A stretch of DNA of 64,000 nt, taken from assembly GCA_022497155.1 (NCBI GenBank), contig MU385736.1:186001-250000 (forward strand), read 5' to 3'. Position 1 is the stretch's first letter. Every line of letters starts with the position of its first letter. Shown here piece after piece: positions 35,901 through 46,238 of this stretch. The notes under the pieces are model-generated. The model searched no databases. It had not been told where the DNA came from and was given only the letters and a program-made list of their open reading frames with translations. The translations under genes and the position numbers were made by a program. The stretch comes from Whalleya microplaca. Taxonomy: Eukaryota > Ascomycota > Sordariomycetes > Xylariales > Xylariaceae.

Positions 35901-37993
35901 ACATCCTAGGCTCGGGGGAACTTCACTTGCATTCAGCGCCTGAATTTACAAGGTATATAATCTCCGCGAAAGCAAACGACTGCGCTGTGATAGTGCGATG
36001 CTGCTTTCCTGCCGGTAGGTAATGGATGCATTCCCAATCTTAACTACCAGCGCTTTGTCATCATGGATTTTCTCGCGGAGCGGAATAAATATCCCAGTTA
36101 TCACTGCGGCAAATAATGAAAAATTATGGACAGATATTGCTAGCTTGTTGTGGCTTTGAAGGTGCTCTCGTTTATGGTTTGTCTAATCGCATCAGAGACG
36201 ATGGGTCTGTCGATGGACGCGCAAGCAAAGAACGCAGCGGATTCCGGCGATGGAGCTTCGTATAGGCATTGAACCACATCGAAGGCCTCCCGTTTCTGAT
36301 GTAATATATTATAGCTTCATGGCAAGACTTTCTATGTATTGTAAATAGTCGTGTGAATAAGGGCGAAAGTGGAGAATTGACATCTTCCCCAGATTCCAGA
36401 ACAGTGAGTGGGTCGCTTGAAGATTTCTCCACCCAAGGTATCCGATTCCACTGGAGGGTTGCCATGTAATATTCCAGCAGAGGATTGACTCAAACAGCTA
36501 CAACTAAGTATGTCATGTTAGGATATATAAAGAGGTAGTGTTATCACGGTATAATAACAATGAGCTCTATTAAAGACTTATGCATATCACGGGTACTACG
36601 GATCAGAGTTATAACAATTAGATGTAAATGTTTAATGTACCCATATTAATGATTTATGTAAGTACTCCGTAAAAAGAGGCTTATTGCTGAGATAGGGCGA
36701 TAGGGCTGAGACCCACTGCTATGGGCCTGTAAATTGTGGCTACTCAAGTCTGTAAACTGCCCGAGGCTCGATTCTTGATAATGCTGGTAGCACTAGTACT
36801 TTCGCTTTGATAGCTTGTTTTGTATGACCACCGCTTATATAGATGTATAAAGAGTGGAGCGCCCTTGAGCTTCATCTTATACTTAGTAAACCATCATGTT
36901 ACTCATTGCTTTACATAAATATTAAAGGAATAGCAATAAGAAATATATTAACATTGGAAAATTTCAACGTGACAGCAGCTGAAAGCTGCGATATATACAT
37001 ACATAAACATGGTGTAATAAAGCACTTCTTTTCATAGTCATATACTGAGTATCTCAGATATCCATTGAAGCAAAGCGATGCTTAAGACGAAGGAAATGTG
37101 AAGAAATCGAGCATCTACTAGACATGGCCGATTTCAACACCTGAAACTAGTCTCGAATGTTACCGAGTGGTTGGTTCAATTGACATAGCCACAAAGCGCT
37201 TCCTATGGTTAAAGCTCTTACGGGTTGAATTTACCATAAACAAGCTATAGTTCTAGCCCCAGTTTGTGGTAAATTGTCGAATGACGTCTAGGTATGCCCT
37301 GGATATAAAGGCACAAGTACTCGCCCATCTAGATATCTCACTTAAACATCTACCTTCCTATATAGACCATACATAATGCTAGACCTGCTATGAAAAACGT
37401 GTTGCACTCGCATGGGGATAACTAACGGGTAATCATCGGGTTCATAGTGCCATTGCCCAGAAGCTTTCAGGGGTTCTGTCATCTTCTGACTAACTTTCTA
37501 GAATCTTGGCCTTGGTCTTTCCACTAGGGCTATTGTTTCCTAATTCCAGTTTTCTCGGGTTGTTTCCCTGTACTTTTAGATCTGTCGTTAGCAAGAAAAG
37601 ACGCGCGAGGCCTCATGGTCTGCCGCAAATGGAGATCGGGCCTTCCGTACACAGCCAATGGAACAAGATACCAAATCAGAGGATCCCATAAGGAAATACT
37701 AGAACCGATCTGCAGTGATTAAATGGTGTCCGTAGGAGCCCGCGTGGAGATGGGGGATTCTTATGGGTCAGCTGATTGATATACCGAGCAGGCTATTGGC
37801 TTGTTGTCCATTGCGACGGTCTTTTCATTTTAGCCGGATATTGTCCCGAGCGAGGACCTGCATGAAGGAGCATCTGCCGGGCCGGTATTACCTTAATAGC
37901 GGTGTCCGTGAGCGTCTTTAAAGCCTCGAAATCCCTAGACCGCCGGCCGACGTGATGTTTATACCAAGTTTATCAAGAGAAACGTGAAACACG
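32923..37993. other. Gene desert, 5.1 kb
   Basis: The 3' flank of GH7 is on the left (AAATAAA a few bases after the stop) and the GH94 promoter on the right. No intact gene is recognised. A frame at about 35684-36022 (plus) reads like protein but is broken by TAG at 35819-35821, and could be a gene relic. A minus-strand frame at 36172-36465 has no motif. Confidence 0.5.
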
Positions 37994-40348
37994 ATGCTAC
38001 GCTCCACTCACGACGGCGGCCGCTATGAGCTGACCAGTCCTACGGCCATGCCGGTGGCTGGCGGGTTTCTATGGAACCAGAAGATGATGATCCAGATCAC
38101 CTGCCGCGGCTACGCAACGGCGCAGTTTATGCAACCGGAGCCGGCCAAGTACGCGCATGCGCCGAATCTCGAAGCCAAGACTTTCATGCAGCCGGAACAG
38201 AACTATTACGCTCACCATCCAGGCCGCTTCGTTTACATCAAAGACGAGGAAACGGGCCAGTTATTCTCGGCTCCATATGAACCAGCGCGCGCTAAATTAG
38301 ATCGCTTCGTCTTCTCAGTCGGCAAGAGCGACATATCATGGACTGTAGAACACCTTGGCATCCGGCTGGAGATGACATTAGGTATTCCCACCCATGATGT
38401 GGTCGAATTGTGGACCGTTAAGGTTACGAACTTATCTGGAAGCCCGCGCAAGATCAGTGTATATCCCTACTTCCCGTTCGGATACATGTCCTGGATGAAC
38501 CAAGAAGCCGAATGGCGTCAGGACCTCGGCGGCATAGTGGCCAGCAGCATCACGCCATACCAGAAGGCAGCGGATTACTTCAAGAACAAGTTTCTTAAGG
38601 ACAAATCGTATTTCTTGTGTGATACACAGCCTAATTCATGGGAAGCAGTGCAGAAATCATTTGAGGGTGAAGGTGGCTTGAATGCGCCATCGTCGTTAGC
38701 AGAGCCAGAACTTGCTAGGGGCGAGGCCAGGTACGAAACTCCGGTAGCGGTAGTGCAATATCGCGCCGAGCTAAAGTCAGGCGAGCACCGCGAATACCGC
38801 TTCCTCTTTGGGCCCGCATTCGATGATGCGGAGGTTCGGGCTGTGCGCAGCAAATATCTCAGCAAGGCAGGCTTTGCTCAGTCAGCGAGCGAGTATGCTG
38901 AGTACATCAAAAAGGGGAGCGGTTGTCTGCAGATCGAAACCCCAGACAAGGATTTAGATAACTTTGTCAATAATTGGCTGCCGCGTCAATGTTATTACCA
39001 CGGCGATGTGAATCGCCTGACAACAGATCCGCAGACTCGCAACTATCTACAAGACAACATGGGCATGACTTACATTAAGCCTGAAGTTGCACGAAAAGCA
39101 TTTGTTATAGCCTTATCTCAGCAAGAAAAGCATGGCGCCATGCCGGACGGGATTCTTTTAGCCGAGGGGGCAGAGCTGAAGTATATCAATCAGATACCCC
39201 ATACCGACCATTGCGTATGGCTACCAGTAACTCTCGAGGCTTATCTCGCGGAGACGGCGGACTACGACCTCCTTCAAGAGAAAATCCAGGGTATTCACGG
39301 CGATACCTACACTGTCTTCGAACGTTTTAGCCGTGCCATGGACTGGCTTCTATCTGCTCGAGACGAGCGTGGTTTAAGCTACATTGCGCAAGGCGATTGG
39401 TGCGATCCGTTGAATATGGTTGGTTATAAGGGCAAGGGCGTATCTGGATGGTTGACATTGGCCACGGCCTACGTACTGAACCTCTGGGCAGCAGTGTGCG
39501 ATCAACAAGGCGAGACCGAACTAGGAGCGCGCTACAGGGCGGGCGCAAAGGAAGTCAATGATGCGGCCAACACTCATCTATGGGATGGCGACTGGTACGC
39601 CCGTGGTATCACAGATGATAACGTGGCATTTGGCATCAAAAAGGACCAAGAGGGTCGTATTTGGCTCAATCCGCAAACATGGTCCATTCTCGGCGGCGCA
39701 GCCAGTGCTGATCAGATTGCCAAGATGCTACCACAGGTAGACGAGCAACTAGGCACGCCTTATGGTATCGTCATGTTTGCACCTCCATACAGTGGCATGC
39801 GCGAGGATGTGGGCCGAGTAACGCAGAAGTATCCTGGTTCCGCCGAGAACGGATCAGTTTACAATCACGCAGCAGTATTCTACATCCATAGCTTGTACTC
39901 GATAGGTGAGAAGGACCGCGCTTACAAAGTGCTACGTCAAATGATACCAGGCCCATCCGAGAAGGACTATATACAAAGAGGCCAGCTGCCTGTATACATC
40001 CCCAACTATTATCGCGGTGCTTACCATCAGTATCCACGCACCGCTGGTCGATCGAGCCAGTTGTTCAATACTGGCACTGTATCTTGGGCTTATCGTTGCT
40101 TCATTGAGGGATTGTGCGGGCTACGCGGAGATGTCGATGGTCTGCAAATAAATCCACAACTACCTTCCTCCTGGGATGGAATCAAGGTCACACGTCTATT
40201 CCGCGGGGCTAGTATTGTGCTAAATATTCGCAAAGGAGATGTGAAGGAAGTTGTGGTTACGCATCAGGGACGAGTACTTCTAGGAGCACGTTTCACGAAC
40301 ATTCAACCTGGTGTCTCATACGAGCTTTCAGTCTCGGTACCGCGATAA
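37994..40348 (+). CDS. GH94 phosphorylase, probable cellobionic acid phosphorylase
   Basis: Single-exon gene for 784 aa, no signal peptide or membrane segment, so cytosolic. An N-terminal beta-sandwich domain (to about residue 300) is followed by the (alpha/alpha)6 barrel of GH94. The catalytic general-acid motif is GDWCD (residues 467-471). Blocks such as GGFLWNQKMMIQ near the start and NHAAVFYIHSLYSIGEKDRA near the end are typical of the family. Length and the GDWCDPLNMVGYKGKGVSGW block fit the fungal/bacterial cellobionic acid phosphorylase branch (Neurospora has a characterised member of about 790 aa). The reaction would be cellobionate plus phosphate giving alpha-glucose-1-phosphate and gluconate. 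That would process products of cellobiose dehydrogenase and LPMO attack on cellulose. Cellobiose phosphorylase is the alternative. The lack of introns and higher GC than the flanks are compatible with an old bacterial origin. Confidence 0.88.
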   Translation: MLRSTHDGGRYELTSPTAMPVAGGFLWNQKMMIQITCRGYATAQFMQPEPAKYAHAPNLEAKTFMQPEQNYYAHHPGRFVYIKDEETGQLFSAPYEPARAKLDRFVFSVGKSDISWTVEHLGIRLEMTLGIPTHDVVELWTVKVTNLSGSPRKISVYPYFPFGYMSWMNQEAEWRQDLGGIVASSITPYQKAADYFKNKFLKDKSYFLCDTQPNSWEAVQKSFEGEGGLNAPSSLAEPELARGEARYETPVAVVQYRAELKSGEHREYRFLFGPAFDDAEVRAVRSKYLSKAGFAQSASEYAEYIKKGSGCLQIETPDKDLDNFVNNWLPRQCYYHGDVNRLTTDPQTRNYLQDNMGMTYIKPEVARKAFVIALSQQEKHGAMPDGILLAEGAELKYINQIPHTDHCVWLPVTLEAYLAETADYDLLQEKIQGIHGDTYTVFERFSRAMDWLLSARDERGLSYIAQGDWCDPLNMVGYKGKGVSGWLTLATAYVLNLWAAVCDQQGETELGARYRAGAKEVNDAANTHLWDGDWYARGITDDNVAFGIKKDQEGRIWLNPQTWSILGGAASADQIAKMLPQVDEQLGTPYGIVMFAPPYSGMREDVGRVTQKYPGSAENGSVYNHAAVFYIHSLYSIGEKDRAYKVLRQMIPGPSEKDYIQRGQLPVYIPNYYRGAYHQYPRTAGRSSQLFNTGTVSWAYRCFIEGLCGLRGDVDGLQINPQLPSSWDGIKVTRLFRGASIVLNIRKGDVKEVVVTHQGRVLLGARFTNIQPGVSYELSVSVPR

Positions 40349-41046
40349 TTTACCATATCCCTATTCATGCTCCTCGGTAGCTATTTACGATCACATTGCA
40401 GAAACATTTTCGATTTTACAATACAGTGGTATAGAAGAGAGATACTACGTTTCTATGATCATGGAATTGGTTATTACATTGATTACACGCAATCCTTTGG
40501 TAACCCCTTTCTTGAAGTTTCCTTTCTAGTTGAAATAGCCGAGAACTAAAAGAACAGACCTTGATACGAGATTGGGAGAGCACGGATTGGATTACATGGG
40601 ACTTGATGCGTCATAAGCTCAGGTCAACTCTATCACTTTAGACGGGTAAACTGCATCAATAGATTCCAAGATTTTTTCCGTGACACGGTCACTAGCTTTG
40701 CTCAACCTATCTTGCCCTCCCCCCTTTTTAGTGCTGGTCTGTACGTATCTGAGAATTCTGAGTTGAAACGAGAGTTTAATACAGACACTAGGCTGTCTGC
40801 GCACTAGTAGTTTTTGTTAAAAATACGCGTATATACCACCAAAAAAAAAAGTTGTCGATTTCGATCGCTTAGAATTGAGGCTATCTCGATCTCTAAAAGT
40901 AATGATGAAACGCCAAGGCTGTTCACGCTGGCGATCCTCACATCTTGGCAGCGTTTCAGCCGACGTCTATCTCAACACAGAGAAAGCTCTGCTTCGCGAC
41001 CAGACTTCTTCTTCAATTACAACAACGCCAGTAAAGCAAAATCGAA
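40349..41046. other. Intergenic
   Basis: GH94 3' flank and promoter of the next gene. An A-run of 10 bases near 40841 is the only low-complexity feature. The frames here have no motif. Confidence 0.45.
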
Positions 41047-41691
41047 ATGCGGCCGGTAATAATATCAATTGGGCTCGGCGTGTTATCATTCGCGCCAAGC
41101 GCATTCGGGCAGAGGATACGGGTTAACGAACCGCCAGAACAAGGTCTTCTGGATGAAGCGACAGCAGCAAACGAGGGAAATTATATGTCTGAAGCCACGA
41201 CGGTTGATGAAGATGGTGTATCAGATATCCCGCAAGTCGATGTGAACCCGCCCAACAACACCGCTACAGACGACGAGCCCATCGTTCCGATATCCGCTCT
41301 GCTATTCTCGGGGTCGCCGGGGCCGAAGGACTGTCGCGGCAACGTGATAGTGAACGTGGGCCTGCCCAAGCCCGGGTCCTCGCATTCGACGCCGACATGC
41401 TACAATGTGCCCGGGGTGGCGCAATGCGCGACGTTCATGGCGAACAAGGAGGATGGGTGCGAGGCGCGCGTGTTCAACGAACCAAATTGCCTGACGTTCG
41501 CCAACTTGGCTGTATTCTCGCCGGACAAGCTTGCATTTGGTGGATTGTTTAGGAGTGTCGAGATTACCTGTGGGATCGAAGGCGTGGCACCGCCACCGCT
41601 GAATCTGCCTGGAATGGATCTGCCACCAAACGCCCAACAGGCTGTTGGAAAGGTTGGCCACATTCAAATTAAAGGCGCAAATTCCGGATGA
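41047..41691 (+). CDS. Small secreted cysteine-containing protein of unknown function
   Basis: Single-exon gene for 214 aa. A signal peptide (MRPVIISIGLGVLSFAPSAFGQ) is followed by an acidic, Asn/Pro-rich stretch of about 55 residues. A compact domain of roughly 90 residues then carries six cysteines (in the contexts KDCRGN, PTCYNV, AQCATF, DGCEAR, PNCLTF and ITCGIE), which suggests three disulfides. The tail is Pro/Leu-rich, then Gly/Lys. There is no GPI signal. GC content is well above the flanks. I do not recognise the family; size, secretion and cysteine content are those of fungal effector-like or cell-wall proteins, but no function is claimed. Confidence 0.75.
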   Translation: MRPVIISIGLGVLSFAPSAFGQRIRVNEPPEQGLLDEATAANEGNYMSEATTVDEDGVSDIPQVDVNPPNNTATDDEPIVPISALLFSGSPGPKDCRGNVIVNVGLPKPGSSHSTPTCYNVPGVAQCATFMANKEDGCEARVFNEPNCLTFANLAVFSPDKLAFGGLFRSVEITCGIEGVAPPPLNLPGMDLPPNAQQAVGKVGHIQIKGANSG

Positions 41692-44667
41692 TTGCTAACT
41701 GGTCATAGTGAATACGATATATCGACTATCCTAGAAGCACTTCCAAGTACACTAAGTGCCCCACCAGACAGTTGCGACAAGATGGGAAATGCACGATAAC
41801 TATGAGACGACTCATGGTAGAACTCTAAAGCCCTTACGGTTCCTCCCAGGACTTGGTACGCGACATGAGACTCGGTGATTCAGAGTCCAGGCGTGCCTGT
41901 GGTCGACGAATTCTAGAGGAGAAGCCTCCCACATTGTGGAAGCCGTGTAGGGGATGTGGGCTTTGCTCATACCTTCAGATTGCTACGTTCGCGTAAGCTT
42001 GACGTTTAGAATCATGTTCATTTTAGCCAATTCAGGGCTAGTTAGCCGACTTGATCGGGTGGTGCATTTGAGAGTTCGATGAATCAATGAAAGCTAATTG
42101 TAAGGCTGTTAGTTCGAAATTTGAAACTTTAATTCTCATGAAGTCTCAAATATTGATTCCGTCTTATCTTCAATTCATGATGTGCATATCAAATTCAACA
42201 CTTCATCACGTAAAGTCTTCCTCAGTCTTACTCAGAAAATCAGATATTGGCAAGACCAGGGCTGAAGTCTACGAGTTTCCCTTGAAAACAAATAATCAAC
42301 ATAACTTCTTCCAGAACTACAACATAAGGCGACCTCAGGAGGCCACTTTAGTACAGTCCCATAGGAGACTTATATCCTCTAGAACATTGTAAGTAGGACT
42401 CCGGTCAAATGAGAGGGTGTATTCTTAAAACCCCCCTATTGTTCCAGTTTACCAATATAGAAGTAGTGATGTAATCGTCTCGCGCCCATTTCTAATGCTA
42501 GTAACTACAGCCCAAGTATCAAAGCCTATCAAAGGAATGCAAGTAGGCTCTGAGTGCTTAGCCTATTAGAAAAAATCCCCATCCTCGGGTTTATCCCACT
42601 TGTCACAACTCAAGAAGAGACGCAAGGCATACACTGATATGTAGATATCATGCGCTAACTCCGAGACTTGGGTTTGGCAGAAAAGGGGTGATGTCGCATG
42701 TCATGAGGGACTTTAAATTTCATATGTCGAAACTACCTAGCTTAAGCGTCAACTTTACAGGAAAAGGGGCTAAGTTCATATTTCACCCTTTATGATTGAC
42801 TCCTAACCTAACATCTCCGAGAATGTTTGGACACGTACGGCAACTTACAATCCCAGTATATCACTATTATGATAATTTAAGTAGCTAACTTATATCCGAG
42901 ATATATACGTAGAACTGCTCCCCCTTTCTTAGCTTCGTTGATATCTCACAATATCCTCGGCCATGAATTAAGTAGAGCTCAGTATTCCTTATGACGAACT
43001 CAAGCCAGCATGATACTATCTTGGCTTAGATTTAAGAAACATATGAGACTCACGTGGACAGTTTAGCAACTTAACGACAAACATATTCTTCAACAAGCTC
43101 TAACCAGCATCCGAACTATTCACTGGGTAGACTACTATGCTCCTAGCTCGCAGGCCCCGTCAAACATACGCTAATTTGCCACATATATACTGATGACGAC
43201 ATTGGCCACCGAAATCATACTTTACTCATATATAGAGATTGCTCAGATGCCTCTTGATAGAAGTCCCGTGTTCGATATTGCCATACAGTTAGGCAACGGC
43301 GACTTAAACGTGTGATTCATGCTGGGTGAATGTATCAACACGTCAGCTACAGTAAAACATCTAGGTCTAGCATAACCTATAGCAGTTGACCTTCAATTCC
43401 AGTAATGACTCATTATACAGCTGGTTATATATGAGATAATATGTATTGCCTATTTGATCTGAAAGCGTGCGGGCTGGCAGTAATCAGTGCCCAACGTGAT
43501 CATCATTTATACCCGAGGTATGCCGTGGGGTAATTCCAGGTAAGGAGGCAATGACTGTACAGGTTGTTGGGACAGGAAGAGACAAGGAAAAGACAAGGAG
43601 ATGACGACGATTGATGGATGCGTTTGGAATGAAGGCCGGAGTTGGAAGGTCATGCCGAGCAAATCACTCACTGACAAACCAACTTACAGCGGATCGACGC
43701 CCACTACGTGTAAGAGGTTAGGTACCTATTTGTAGGGCTGCTAGGGGCCAGACCCAGGGGTCGCCTAATCAGATAGCATTCAATATACACCTGGGCGTAG
43801 TCTACACATCTCACAGTAGCCACCCGCCCGTGAAACATATGAATGGACAGGTGCGAGTATTAAAATACACCTTTGCCATATTGCAGCAATGTCAGAATGT
43901 GCTCTTTTGGTCAAGTGCTGATTATCCACATTACTTGCTTTTACATACGTAAATACATGAGCTAGAAGTACAGCCGTACCTAATTAGCTAATCAGCTATC
44001 AGCTACATGTACCGACTGACCGATGATCCCGTAGGTAGAAGCTGCTACAGTAGGTTAGGATCCATATTTTTAGTGGGTGTCTAAACTGGCAGTTGGTGTC
44101 AGGATTATCGATAAAGAACTGGCAGCGGTGGCTTATCGGAGCAACCCGCGTCATTGTTCCATGTTCCTGTGACTGACTGACTGACTGACTGACTGACTGA
44201 CTGACTGACTGGACCAGACCAGACCAGACCTGACCTGACTTGATTGATTCAACGACGGCCCTTTCTCCTCCACCTTCCTCTCTTCATTTCACAATCCGAC
44301 ATCACTGGATCCGAATCCCAGCTTCCTGCAATCCTCTCTTCCCCAAATATATCTCATACATACGCAGTAATCATCATTTGCCGTAAGTTTGCTTGCCTTA
44401 ACTCTTTTAACTAGGCAGACTTCAACCGTTGCTTGGCCCCAACCTTCGAGGTAGGTCAGATCTGGAATCCGTGCGCCTTTGCTACACCCGCCTCTGCTAA
44501 CATCAACGCTATCGTTTTAGCCCACCAAGCATAAGCATCGCGTATACTACCTTGGAGAGCATTCATTCTGACAAAAGAGCGCCAATAAACTCAAAATACC
44601 AAGTACCCCGACCAGGAGTCCACTGATACGGTGTTCTGTAGTCGTCTTATCAACCACCACAGGAAAG
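41692..44667. other. Intergenic, 3.0 kb
   Basis: No gene supported. A 101-codon frame at 42087-42392 has no motif. The right end is the ubc8 promoter and 5' leader, containing the (GACT)n tract listed separately and a pyrimidine-rich stretch near 44260-44340 typical of fungal leaders. Confidence 0.5.
44171..44239. repeat. (GACT)10 microsatellite followed by (GACCA)n
   Basis: Ten perfect GACT units at 44171-44210 run into four imperfect GACCA/GACCT units, about 430 bp upstream of the ubc8 start codon. Confidence 0.85.
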
Positions 44668-45721
44668 ATGAGCAGCCCACGCAGACGAATAGAGACCGAT
44701 GTAGGTGCCCTCGAAAGATTCCTAGCTACTCACCGAGGAACAGCCTGGCTAATTGGCTCTTGTTCTTTCAGGTCATGAAGTATGCATACCCCCACTGACT
44801 AGTCTTTGATCTCTAAGTCTCTTGCTGACAAATAGTGTAGGATGTATGAGCACACTCGCCGACGACGTCCTCGCCTTTTCCACTGACTTCTCTAGGCTCA
44901 TGTCTGACTACGAGGTCACATTGGTCAACGACAACAGTATTACCCCCCTTCGTCCCCTTGCTATGTTTGGATGTTTTCTAACTCCGCTGCCATAGTGTAA
45001 GCCAGCCGGCCGTCTTTACGTTCTACCGAAATACTCATGTATTGCCAGGCAAGAGTTCTATGTCAGGTTCAAGGGGCCCGCCGAGAGTTAGTTCCTCGAA
45101 CACCGGACTCGACCGCCGCTAACCTGACCCAGCCCCCTTCGAAAACGGCATATGGAAAGTCCATGTCGAGCTCCCGGACTCGTACCCCTATAAGTCGCCG
45201 AGCATTGGCTTCGTCAACCGAATCTTCCATCCCAATATCGATGAGCTGTAAGTGCTCTGGACTCGGGGATATACCGTGGGCGTTGTTGCACGTGGGCTAG
45301 GTGGGACTAAAGCAGGCGAATCATATACAGGTCGGGTTCGGTTTGCTTGGACGTCATAAACCAGACGTGGTCGCCCATGTACGACATGATCAACATTTTC
45401 GAGGTCTTCCTCCCACAACTTCTGCGATATCCCAACCCGTCCGATCCCCTCAACGGCGAAGCGGCCGCCCTGATGATGCGAGAACCGAAAAGCTACGAGG
45501 CCAAAGTCAAGGGTATGATCGCCACTGCCTGCAACCACAACCGCGAAGGGGCTAGCTATTCTAACTGGAGAATAGAATACGTGCAGAAGTATGCCGGTGG
45601 CGACGCCGCGAACGACGCCGGTGCCGAGAGCGATGACGACGACGACATGTCCTCGGTTGCGAGTTTCGGCGACGACGACGACGAAGAGCCAGAGCCAGCT
45701 GGCCAAATGGACGACGTATAG
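44668..45721 (+). CDS. ubc8: Ubiquitin-conjugating enzyme E2 Ubc8 (UBE2H-type)
   Basis: The encoded 187-aa protein matches Ubc8: N-terminus [17 protein letters not shown] motif at 73-75, catalytic Cys84 in GSVCLDV, then [20 protein letters not shown], and the acidic C-terminal tail of this family ([10 protein letters not shown]...AGQMDDV). Exons by signals and frame: 44668-44700, 44772-44779 (8 nt), 44896-44936, 44996 (1 nt), 45049-45086, 45133-45247, 45331-45512 and 45576-45721. The sum is 564 nt and closes in frame. The 8-nt exon supplies Val-Met-Lys. The single base at 44996 completes the ATG codon of the NDNMQEF motif. Without it the next exon is out of frame, unless a downstream AG (45052-45053) is used, which would replace MQE by Lys. 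In yeast Ubc8 works with the GID ligase in degrading gluconeogenic enzymes. It is convergent with the splicing-factor gene. Confidence 0.9.
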
Positions 45722-46238
45722 GAAGCTTTCCGCCAGTTGTTCTTCTGAGTCCCTTGGACTACGAGAACACAACTTACTCTTAACAATTAATGAATCATAG
45801 GGGTTCTTCGGGTGCTCTCGGTGGTATTCATGGTGTCTTTGAGTTTGCATAAAGATCGGGGGCGGGAACTGGAATTCAACCCTACTCTGGTACTACTGGC
45901 ATTGGCTTTTTACTGTGGACTTCTTGTGATGCGTTTTTGTTTCTTGTGCACACCACAGCAGTTTTGTGCGATAGACTGCCAGTCATGCATATCGAATCTT
46001 GTTTTTGGACGTGGCATCCCCAGCCCCCTTTGTTTGTGTTTTCGTGTTCCATAGAAGCATTATCATTGATAAAATTTGACATGACGCTTCTAACCATATT
46101 TATGCCTGAGACCTAAATACTCGTGCTAATAATGCGCCTACCGACCAATGCCTTCATAATGTAACGGTAACGTTAACCTGGGTATCTCTAAAACAAATAC
46201 ACTCAACCTGTGTAAGCGCCATATCATGCAGTCCTATT
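45722..46238. other. Intergenic between convergent genes
   Basis: Shared 3' region of ubc8 (plus) and the Saf4-like gene (minus). Short frames only; nothing else seen. Confidence 0.5.
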
